NCBI GenBank assembly: GCA_029936195.1
Contig: JAPYUH010000005.1
Location: 15,821-49,881, forward strand
Source: Alphaproteobacteria bacterium
Lineage (GTDB): Bacteria; Pseudomonadota; Alphaproteobacteria; GCA-2731375
Direction of reading: 5' to 3'
DNA: 34,061 nt
The first letter of the stretch is position 1; every line of letters begins with the position of its first letter. The translations under genes and the position numbers were made by a program. Below, piece by piece: positions 1-6,731 of this stretch. Below the pieces are notes generated by a model that did no database searches, had not been told where the DNA came from, and worked only from the letters and a program-made list of their open reading frames with translations.

Positions 1-159
1 CCGGATATCGGAAATGATCAGGTCCGGGCGGCCAGCCTTCATTGCCTGCAATCCCAGACTGCCATCTTTTGCTTCAATTACGTCATGATTCTCGCGCTCG
101 AGAATACGCCGGACCGTAACTCTAAAATCAGCTTCGTCGTCTAACAACAGGAATTTCAA
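1..159 (-). CDS. Response regulator receiver domain, N-terminal part only
   Basis: The 53 visible codons read as the start of a CheY-like receiver domain. There is a hydrophobic first strand followed by the acidic pair Asp7-Asp8, an amphipathic helix (RRILERE), and a third strand ending in LIISDI, where Asp51 is the expected phosphoacceptor. The rest of the gene lies beyond base 1, so the output domain is unknown. The reading frame is closed upstream by a stop at 172-174, and no ATG lies between that stop and the domain. Translation therefore probably starts at TTG 159, or at CTG 165; I see no good Shine-Dalgarno. The protein would receive phosphate from a histidine kinase outside the window. 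The domain call is firm, the start is uncertain. Confidence 0.85.
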   Translation of the reverse strand, partial: MKFLLLDDEADFRVTVRRILERENHDVIEAKDGSLGLQAMKAGRPDLIISDIR

Positions 160-341
160 GGCCAGGAACCATCATTTGCACAATAGAACTTCGTCCGTTC
201 ACGCAGCGATATTCAACACCGAATTATCTATTCGCAACCGGAAATTGGTACGGTTTTGGAACGTCGGTTAATTTAAGTCAAACTAATTAAGAAAATAACA
301 ATTCAAAATCCATGACGGGCATGCCCTCGACCTTGAACAAT

Positions 342-1997
342 TCATATGCGGCCATCGTAGGCATTACGGCCAATCTCGCAGGCCAGCAAGGTGAAGGTTT
401 CCCGCCCCCCGGCATCCGACATGGCGGCGGCGATGCCGGCGCGGCTGTAGATCGCCACCCCATGGCCGCCCATGGCGTTGGCCAGGGCGACAAAATCCGT
501 GGCGCCGAATGTCACGCCCAGAGGCTGAAGGCCACTCTCCCGCTGTTTCTTTTCGATCAGGGCAAGGGCGTGGTCCACGAACACCACAACCAGGATATTT
601 TGCCGCAAATCCCGCAAGGTGGCCAATTCGCCCATGACCATTTCCAGGCTGGCGTCGCCCATGAAACCGATCACCATGCGGTCGGGGGCCGCCAGTTTGG
701 CGCCGATGGCCAAGGGCAGGGCGCAACCCATGGTGCATAGCGCCGAGGATTGCAACAGGCCGCGGGGCTGGAAACAGCGCCAGATTTGCGACAGCAGAAT
801 GCGGTGGGCACCGCTGTCGGCGGTGGCGACGGCATTGTCGGGGCTGTGTTTTTGAATTTCGTCGACCAGGGCGCCGGGGCCCCAATCTTCGTCAGCCCGG
901 AACGCCGCGATCAGCGCCGCCCGCGTTGCCGCCGCCTCGCCATTGGGCCAGGTTTCGTTATGCCCGCCGTCCCGGCCCCCACCTTGTCCCAGTGCCCCAA
1001 GGCCCGCGCCCACATGACACCGGAAGGACCAGCGCGCCTGATGCATGTAATGGGTGTTTTCCAAACCGCCTAGTTCTATTACATCCGCGTCCCGCGGCCA
1101 GGGGTCGCGCCAGCCCACACGCATTTCGATGGGGTCATATCCGGCCAGGATAATGCAATCGCTTTGCGCCACCAGCGGCAGCAAATACCGGTCCGCCAGG
1201 GGCGACAGCCCGGCGCCACCCAAGGCCAGGGGTTCGTCCTCCGCCAGCACGCCCTTGGCTTTGTATGTGGTGATGAGAGGAACCTGAAATCGGCGCGCGA
1301 ACGCCGCCACGGCATCGGCGGCATGATCATGCAAAACGCCAACACCGGCGATTAGAATGGGCCGTTCGGCGGCGGCCAGACAGGCCTGGGCCGCCTCCCA
1401 TTCAGGGCCGGGCGCGGGCGCCAAGGGCTGCGTTGGCGCCTGCAACCGGGCCCGTTCGGCGCCCTGGTCCATGGTCGCGACCGCGATCGGCACGTCAATA
1501 TGCACCGGACCGGGAGGATAGGCGGTGGCGATGGCAATGGCTTTGTCCACCAACACATCCACGGCGCCGCTCGCCAGGGTCAGGGAAGCCTTGGTGATGG
1601 GCGCCAGCAAGGCGGCATGGTCAAGGACCTGATGGGTGTAACTCGCCGCCTCGGCCGCATCGACACGGCCGGTGATAAAGATCAGCGGCACCTGATCCTG
1701 CAGGGCGTTGGCCATGACGTTGGCGGCATTGGCCACGCCGGGCCCCAGGGTCGCCAACAGGACACCCGGCGCGCCGGTGACGTGGTGGGTGCCCTCGGCC
1801 ATGAAGCCGCCGGAATTTTCATGCTTGCACAATTCGAACCGAATGCCGGCCCGGTCCAGGGCCGCCATCACCGCTAAAACCTCGCCGCCGGGTATGCCAA
1901 AGGCATGGCGGCAGCCGGCCCGGAACAGGGCGCGGGCCAGAATATCGACACTGCTATTCATCTCGTCCCAACTTTCCCCGGCAGTTTGGTCATCCAT
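342..1997 (-). CDS. Thiamine-diphosphate-dependent enzyme, acetolactate-synthase-like
   Basis: A 551-residue protein with the three-domain plan of the acetolactate synthase / benzoylformate decarboxylase family: N-terminal pyrimidine-binding domain (about 15-180), central domain (about 200-340) and C-terminal diphosphate-binding domain (about 375-545). The glutamate that activates the cofactor is Glu60 (KHENSGG). The metal/diphosphate motif is GDAS at 447-450. The usual Asn 27 residues later is Asp475 in VDHALAL, still a possible Mg ligand. Family members decarboxylate 2-oxo acids or make acyloins; the substrate is not readable here. No acetolactate synthase small subunit lies next to it, so a catabolic 2-oxo acid role is more likely than branched-chain amino acid synthesis (inference). 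TTG 2003 and ATG 1961 are other possible starts; the latter has a better purine-rich leader. Confidence 0.88.
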   Translation of the reverse strand: MDDQTAGESWDEMNSSVDILARALFRAGCRHAFGIPGGEVLAVMAALDRAGIRFELCKHENSGGFMAEGTHHVTGAPGVLLATLGPGVANAANVMANALQDQVPLIFITGRVDAAEAASYTHQVLDHAALLAPITKASLTLASGAVDVLVDKAIAIATAYPPGPVHIDVPIAVATMDQGAERARLQAPTQPLAPAPGPEWEAAQACLAAAERPILIAGVGVLHDHAADAVAAFARRFQVPLITTYKAKGVLAEDEPLALGGAGLSPLADRYLLPLVAQSDCIILAGYDPIEMRVGWRDPWPRDADVIELGGLENTHYMHQARWSFRCHVGAGLGALGQGGGRDGGHNETWPNGEAAATRAALIAAFRADEDWGPGALVDEIQKHSPDNAVATADSGAHRILLSQIWRCFQPRGLLQSSALCTMGCALPLAIGAKLAAPDRMVIGFMGDASLEMVMGELATLRDLRQNILVVVFVDHALALIEKKQRESGLQPLGVTFGATDFVALANAMGGHGVAIYSRAGIAAAMSDAGGRETFTLLACEIGRNAYDGRI

Positions 1998-2084
1998 GCT
2001 CAATTGATCGTTACCAGCTTCCTGGACAACTCAGACCTTGCTAGACTAGCCATACTCTATTTTAGTGCGAAAAGGACAGCCGTC

Positions 2085-2732
2085 ATGAGTTTAGCCGAAC
2101 AGTTGGAAAAGATACGCGCCGGCTCGGCAAAGCGTTTGCCCGAACACACGCGGGCGGTCATGGCCGCCGGGACCCAGGCCTTGCGCGACAGCGGCCTGAT
2201 GGACCGGGCCTTGAACGCCGGTGACCGGCTGCCCGCATTCGCGTTGGAGAATGCCCAGGGTACGGTCGTTCGTTCCGACGAGCTGTTGGCCAGGGGCCCC
2301 ATGGTGGTGACTGTTTTTCGCGGAGTCTGGTGACCCTACTGCAATGCAGAGCTGTATGCTTTGCAAGGCACTCTGAACGAGCTTGAAGACCTGGGCGCCA
2401 GCCTGGTGGCGTTGACGCCGCAAAAGTCCGAGCACAACCGCGCCAGCACGGATAAGAACAATCTAAACTTCCATCTCCTGACCGACCCGGGCAATGCCTA
2501 TGCGGCGGAACTTGGCATACGCTTCGAGCTACCGGCCGATCTGCGCCAGGTTTATCTGAGTTTGGGCATTGATCTGGTGGCATACAACGGTAATGAGAGC
2601 TGGACCTTGCCGATGCCGGCGCGTTACGTGGTTGACGGGGGCGGCATCATCCGGGCCGCCGACATTAGCGTGGATTACACACACCGGCCGGAGCCCGGCA
2701 AAACCCTCGACGACCTGCGTGGACTTGTCTAA
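2085..2732 (+). CDS. Peroxiredoxin-like (AhpC/TSA) selenoprotein with in-frame TGA at codon 83
   Basis: Read through the TGA at 2331-2333, this is one continuous 215-residue thioredoxin-fold protein of the AhpC/TSA family. Both halves are in the same frame, and homology to the family continues across the TGA. Residues 78-89 read FRGVW-U-PYCNAE. Family members have Cys at this spot (FRGxWCPYC), so the TGA replaces the catalytic cysteine and leaves the partner Cys86, giving a UxxC redox motif. A hairpin fitting a bacterial SECIS follows 6 nt later (separate entry). The likely role is reduction of peroxides or disulfides by selenocysteine; the substrate is unknown. ATG 2085 has the Shine-Dalgarno AAAGGA at 2071-2076. 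The downstream DUF2459 gene overlaps its stop codon. The alternatives are a nonsense mutation or a sequencing error at TGC/TGT, but the exact position and the hairpin favour Sec. Decoding would need selA, selB, selC and selD elsewhere in the genome. Confidence 0.85.
2340..2365 (+). promoter_or_regulatory. Candidate bacterial SECIS hairpin within the selenoprotein coding region
   Basis: Six bases after the TGA (2331-2333) the mRNA can fold TGCAA-T-GCA (2340-2348) against TGC-T-TTGCA (2357-2365). This gives 8 base pairs interrupted by one T:T mismatch, closing the 8-nt loop GAGCTGTA (2349-2356). The loop begins with G, 16 nt after the TGA. Bacterial SECIS elements bound by SelB lie just downstream of the UGA, with an apical loop roughly 16-37 nt away, a G among the first loop bases and an unpaired U in the stem. 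All of these can be pointed to here. The fold was made by eye and not by energy calculation. Confidence 0.65.
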
Positions 2733-3384
2733 CGCAACGGCTCATCTCATTCGGTCCTGGTGTTGGGCCGCGCTGGTTTTGATATTGGCGGCTTGTGCCG
2801 CGCAGGCGCCTTTCGAGGGCAGCACCTCGTCGGACGACAAGACGATATTTGTCACCTCCAACGGCTGGCATACGGGCGTTGTCATGGCGAAGTCGGATAT
2901 CCCGTTCGGCCTGTTGCCCGAAGCGGCCGACTTTGCCGAAGCCGCGTACTTTGAATTCGGCTGGGGCGATGCCGAATTTTACCCGGCCAGGGATGTGACC
3001 GTCACCATGACCATGGCCGCCGCCCTGGTGCCGACCCCGGCGGTGATGCACATGGCGGGCCTATGGACCAGACCGGCGCGATACTTTCCCAAGGCGGAAG
3101 TCATCCCCTTGATCATTTCCGCGAAGAATTTCGGCCGTCTGGCTGCATTCATTGACGGCAGTTTCAAGCGGCCCGGCGCCGGACGGGTCTCTCATTTCAC
3201 GCCGGGGTTATACGCCGCATCGGGATTCTATCCCGCCAAGGGCCGCTTCCATCTGCTCAACACCTGCAATACCTGGACGGCGCGGGCCCTTCGCGCGGCG
3301 GGTTTCAAAATTGATGCCCGGGGCACCACCCAGGCCGAGGCCTTGATGCAGCAGGTCCGTGGGTTATACAGAGGTGCCGGTTAA
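2719..3384 (+). CDS. DUF2459 family lipoprotein
   Basis: A 221-residue protein of the DUF2459 (TIGR02117) family, whose function is not established. The N-terminus has Arg12, a hydrophobic stretch and a lipobox ending in LAAC with Cys26, so it is probably a lipoprotein exported to the envelope. Conserved-looking blocks are NGWHTG, FGWGDAEFY and, near the C-terminus, NTCNTWTARAL. The His and Cys of these blocks could form a cysteine-hydrolase-like site; this is only inference. No ATG is available: GTG 2719 or TTG 2725 starts just before the stop of the selenoprotein gene (TAA 2730-2732), so translation is likely coupled to it. It converges on the acyl-CoA synthetase gene and overlaps its end by 21 bases. 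Confidence 0.8.
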   Translation: MDLSNATAHLIRSWCWAALVLILAACAAQAPFEGSTSSDDKTIFVTSNGWHTGVVMAKSDIPFGLLPEAADFAEAAYFEFGWGDAEFYPARDVTVTMTMAAALVPTPAVMHMAGLWTRPARYFPKAEVIPLIISAKNFGRLAAFIDGSFKRPGAGRVSHFTPGLYAASGFYPAKGRFHLLNTCNTWTARALRAAGFKIDARGTTQAEALMQQVRGLYRGAG

Positions 3385-5049
3385 AGATTGCGCGGCCCGT
3401 TCCCGCAGCTCCGCCTTGCGCACCTTGCCAGTGGAGGTCATGGGCAGTTCGGGCAGAAACAAAACATGCCGGGGGATCTTGAACGAGGCGATCCGGCCCC
3501 GGCAATAGTCCAGGATCGCATCCTCGTCAGGCGCCCGCCCCGCCTTCGCCACCACGAAGGCGACGGCCACTTCGGTCAATCGATCATCGGCATGGCCGAC
3601 CACCGCCACATCGGCCACGTCCTCGTGGCCCAGCAGATAGCCCTCTACTTCCATGGCATCCACATTCTCGCCGCCGATCTTCAGCATATCCTTGTAGCGG
3701 CCCAGAAAGCGGAGGAAGCCGTCGGCCCGCAAATAACCCATGTCGCCGCTATGAAACCAGCCGTCTTGGTCATAGGCGGCGGCCGTTTCTTCCGGTTTTT
3801 TGTAATAACCCAGCATCAGATTATAGGATTTGATGATGATTTCACCCGGCGTGCCCGTGGGCTGATCGTTGCCGGTTTCGGGGTCGATGACCCGGAAGTC
3901 AAAGCCGTCGCAGGGATGGCCGGAGGAATAGCAGATTTGTTCCCGGCTCGAATCCAGAAACGACAAACAGGCATTGCCGCCGATTTCGGTCATGCCATAG
4001 GCGGTGACGGGCCACATGGGCGCCAGCACATCGAGGGCCCTGCGCAGCACCGGCACCGCGCTGTTGGTGCCGCCACCGAATATGCCGGTGCGCAGGGATG
4101 ACAGGTCCCTGGCCCTGGCCTCCTGGGCATCGATCAGGCCCTTCACGTGGGTTTCGAAGCCGGACAACTGGGTCACGCCTTCCGCTTCGATGGCATCGAG
4201 ACAGGCTTCGGGATCAAACATTTCCACCAGGATCTGCCGGTTGCCCGTGGCCATGGACAGCATCGGCCCATCCAGATAGCCGAAAATATGGAACAGGGGC
4301 AGATAGTTGAACATCACATCCCGCTCCGTCGTGCCCAGAACCTTTACCCGGTCGATCTGATTGCGCAAAAAGCCATGGCTGCGCACGACCCCCTTGGGAA
4401 AGCCCGTGGTGCCGGAGGTGTACATGATGAACGCCGGATCATCGCGCCGGACTGCCGCCGCCCGCCGGGCCAGCTCCCCATTCAGCGCATCATCGTCGTT
4501 GCCCGCGATCCCGGCCCAATGATGGGTGCCGAAGGGCGCCGCCGCCGCAGCTTCCGTGGTTTTGATAATGATCCGTCGCAGATATGGAAATTGTTCGGAA
4601 TTGATCGTGCCATTTTCAGACCGTTCCTCGTCCCCCACCATCTCTCGGGTCATTTGCCAATAGTCGATGGGGCCGGAGGTGTCATGGGTGATCAGAGTGC
4701 TGCAATCCGCCTGGCCCAGAACATAGGCCGCATCCGCCGTGCGAAAACGGGTGTTTATGGACACCATGACGGCGCCCACCCTGGCGATGGCAAAAATCAG
4801 GTGGATCCATTCGGGGCAATTGTTCAGCCATACCGCGACCCGGTCGCCCGTGCCGACCCCGGCGGCAATCAGCCCGCGCGCCACCTGATCGGAGCGGGTG
4901 GCAATATCGGTGAAACTCTGCCTCTCGTCGCGAAAGGCCAACGCCTCCCGACCGCCCCAGCGGTCCGCCGCAAGCCCCGGCAGATCGGCCAGGGTGGTGG
5001 TGTCATTCCACGGCGTTGGATTAGGCGACGGGTTTGGCGCCGGGTTCAC
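3364..5049 (-). CDS. Acyl-CoA synthetase / AMP-dependent acid-CoA ligase
   Basis: A 561-residue member of the ANL adenylating family, which activates a carboxylic acid with ATP to an acyl-AMP and then transfers it to CoA in the cytoplasm. Visible motifs, in order, are the phosphate-binding loop YTSGTTGFPKG (210-220), YGMTE in the middle, the HSGDMG block with the ATP-ribose-binding Asp, the hinge GRYKDMLKIGGENV, and the C-terminal catalytic Lys in TSTGKVRKAEL. Length is usual for the family. The start is GTG at 5047-5049, whose bases overlap the stop of the upstream amidohydrolase (GTGA), so the two are translationally coupled. It is the last gene of the operon NIPSNAP, amidohydrolase, ligase. 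The substrate is not readable; a product of the amidohydrolase is a reasonable guess. Confidence 0.93.
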   Translation of the reverse strand: MNPAPNPSPNPTPWNDTTTLADLPGLAADRWGGREALAFRDERQSFTDIATRSDQVARGLIAAGVGTGDRVAVWLNNCPEWIHLIFAIARVGAVMVSINTRFRTADAAYVLGQADCSTLITHDTSGPIDYWQMTREMVGDEERSENGTINSEQFPYLRRIIIKTTEAAAAAPFGTHHWAGIAGNDDDALNGELARRAAAVRRDDPAFIMYTSGTTGFPKGVVRSHGFLRNQIDRVKVLGTTERDVMFNYLPLFHIFGYLDGPMLSMATGNRQILVEMFDPEACLDAIEAEGVTQLSGFETHVKGLIDAQEARARDLSSLRTGIFGGGTNSAVPVLRRALDVLAPMWPVTAYGMTEIGGNACLSFLDSSREQICYSSGHPCDGFDFRVIDPETGNDQPTGTPGEIIIKSYNLMLGYYKKPEETAAAYDQDGWFHSGDMGYLRADGFLRFLGRYKDMLKIGGENVDAMEVEGYLLGHEDVADVAVVGHADDRLTEVAVAFVVAKAGRAPDEDAILDYCRGRIASFKIPRHVLFLPELPMTSTGKVRKAELRERAAQSLTGTSV

Positions 5050-6194
5050 TGTTGGGGAAAACCATACAATTTCGCCGCATTATCGTAGGTGGTCTTCTGC
5101 CGGATGGCATCGGGCAGATGGCCCATTTCCCGCTCTATGAATTCCTGACTGTCGGGCCAGATGCCGTCGGGATGGGGGAAATCAGAGCCCCACATAATAT
5201 TGTCCTCGCCCAGATTATCGACCAGTTTCATGCCGACGGGATCGCTTTGGAAAGTGGCATAACACTGGCGGTACCAATATTCCGACGGCTTCATTTTCAG
5301 GGTCAGGTCCTTGAACTGATCCTCCCATTCCAGATCCATATGTTCCAGGATATAGGGGATCCAGCCAATGCCGCTTTCCCCAATGACAACCTTCAGGTCT
5401 GGATGGGACTCCAGCTTGCCGCCGAATATGATCTCCATCAACTTGTTGGACATCAGCATTTGAAAGGCGGTGATGAAGACGGCGAAGGCCTGGCGCGCTT
5501 CCAAGGGCTCCATGGAGGCAAAATCCGGCGCCTTCGTGCCGCCGCCGGTGTGGAAATGCAGGGGCAGCTTGGAGGCCGCCGCCGCCGCGAACACCGGGTC
5601 CCAGTGCTTGTGATACAGGGGCTTGCCGTCGGGGACCGAGGGTATTTCCAGGCCCCGGACCCCGCCGCGCGCCGCCACGCGCTCAATTTCCGCCACCGCC
5701 GCGGCAATATCGTGGCCTGGGATGGACGCGATGCCCGCCAACCGGTCGGGGTAAGTGCCGCAAAAATCGGCCAGCCAGTCATTGTATATCTGCATCATCA
5801 CGATGGAGGCGTCCGGGTCGTTTAAACGCCCCGCCGCGCCCAGAATACCGTACAGAACCTCGCCCACCACGCCGTCCAGATCCTGATCCTTGATGCGCAG
5901 CTCGGGTTCGGTCAGGCGGCGGATGCCGTTCTTGCCATCCTCGTACAGGCCTTGTTCCGCCATGCGGTCGGAGCGGTGGATAACGCCCGGCACATATTCC
6001 CGCCCGGCCGAGCCCATGCCGTTCTGCAAGCCGAACTGCCCACCGCCGTTGGAGACCCAGACCGGACCAATGGGCCCGTCCGTGACATAGGGCATGCGGT
6101 CCTTCATGGCGGCCGGTGCATTGTCGGTGAACAGATCGGGCGGCAGCCAGATCAGATCAATATGGCAGTCGGCGGAAATCACTCCCTTGGGCAT
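5046..6194 (-). CDS. Amidohydrolase-related (Amidohydro_2) protein, possible decarboxylase
   Basis: A 382-residue metal-dependent TIM-barrel protein of the Amidohydro_2 group, which includes ACMSD and resorcylate-type decarboxylases as well as hydrolases. Possible metal or catalytic residues are Asp9 and His11 (SADCHID), His213 and His215 (PLHFHTG), Glu273 (IGESG) and Asp338 (GSDFPHPD). ATG 6194 is preferred because GAGGAAAGG stands just upstream. A longer frame reaching 6554 merely reads the NIPSNAP gene out of frame. It lies between the NIPSNAP gene and the acyl-CoA synthetase and overlaps the latter's start, which suggests the three act on one aromatic or cyclic acid (inference). The cytoplasmic location is inferred from the absence of a signal peptide. 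Confidence 0.9.
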   Translation of the reverse strand: MPKGVISADCHIDLIWLPPDLFTDNAPAAMKDRMPYVTDGPIGPVWVSNGGGQFGLQNGMGSAGREYVPGVIHRSDRMAEQGLYEDGKNGIRRLTEPELRIKDQDLDGVVGEVLYGILGAAGRLNDPDASIVMMQIYNDWLADFCGTYPDRLAGIASIPGHDIAAAVAEIERVAARGGVRGLEIPSVPDGKPLYHKHWDPVFAAAAASKLPLHFHTGGGTKAPDFASMEPLEARQAFAVFITAFQMLMSNKLMEIIFGGKLESHPDLKVVIGESGIGWIPYILEHMDLEWEDQFKDLTLKMKPSEYWYRQCYATFQSDPVGMKLVDNLGEDNIMWGSDFPHPDGIWPDSQEFIEREMGHLPDAIRQKTTYDNAAKLYGFPQQ

Positions 6195-6216
6195 TTTGAT
6201 GGCCTTTCCTCGGTTC

Positions 6217-6248
6217 TGGAGTCTTGGTTTATTGGAGTCTCGGTTTTT
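6217..6248. repeat. 16-bp tandem duplication in the NIPSNAP-amidohydrolase spacer
   Basis: Two adjacent 16-bp units, TGGAGTCTTGGTTTAT (6217-6232) and TGGAGTCTCGGTTTTT (6233-6248), differ at only two positions. They fill most of the 59-base spacer between the two genes and lie just upstream of the amidohydrolase Shine-Dalgarno. Slipped-strand duplication is the simplest explanation. Confidence 0.85.
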
Positions 6249-6253
6249 TGGCG

Positions 6254-6580
6254 TTATTGCACCGAGGAGAATTTGGTCGGCACCAGGAACTGGCTGCTCA
6301 GGGAGGCGACGATCTGGCCGTTGGCCTCGGTCCCAGCGCGTTTTTCCAGCCATTCGGGATCGGTGGCAAAGGCGCCGAACTTCTCCTCCCGCTCGGCCAT
6401 GGAGTCCCAAGCCAGCATGTAGGTCAGATCCTGGTTGGATTCGCCAATCGCCGTGGTCCAAAACCCCGCCTGACGGATGCCAAACCTCTCCCATATGGGC
6501 AGGGTGATGGTCTCGAACCGCTTCAACAGGTCCGGCAGCCGGCCCGGCACGCAATGATAAATTCGTAGTTCGTAGATCAT
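6254..6580 (-). CDS. NIPSNAP family protein
   Basis: A 108-residue protein starting MIYELRIYHCVPGR, the typical opening of NIPSNAP proteins, which adopt a dimeric alpha-beta barrel fold. The single domain covers the whole protein. The block LTYMLAWDSMAEREE near residue 55 fits the second half of the fold. The biochemical role of bacterial NIPSNAP proteins is mostly unknown, but they often sit beside catabolic genes, as here. ATG 6580 has a strong Shine-Dalgarno (GGGAGGAAAAC). It is the first gene of a minus-strand operon with the amidohydrolase and acyl-CoA synthetase, and it diverges from the CoA-transferase gene. Confidence 0.88.
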   Translation of the reverse strand: MIYELRIYHCVPGRLPDLLKRFETITLPIWERFGIRQAGFWTTAIGESNQDLTYMLAWDSMAEREEKFGAFATDPEWLEKRAGTEANGQIVASLSSQFLVPTKFSSVQ

Positions 6581-6603
6581 GATGTTTTCCTCCCTTTTTA
6601 ATT

Positions 6604-6632
6604 TCCCTACCTTTCTAGCCGCTTGCTGTCAA
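6604..6632 (-). promoter_or_regulatory. Candidate promoter for the NIPSNAP operon
   Basis: On the minus strand a perfect TTGACA (-35, bases 6627-6632) lies 17 bp from TAGGGA (6604-6609), which is a poor -10. The pair sits about 25 bp upstream of the NIPSNAP start in the 151-bp divergent spacer with the CoA-transferase gene. The spacer also carries CACGT-N8-ACGTG (6663-6680), a possible but unproven operator. Confidence 0.3.
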
Positions 6633-6731
6633 AATGGGAACAGCAGCTACACAACACATTGTCACGTCGGCAACAACGTGGGGCGTCGTCAAGATTGAAC
6701 AAGAGCAAAAAAATATTAGGAGCGAAGCATC

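Noticed and set aside
5046-6554. 502-codon open frame for the amidohydrolase
   Set aside because: The first 120 codons are the NIPSNAP gene read in another frame. The true start at 6194 has a strong ribosome site and begins the conserved domain.
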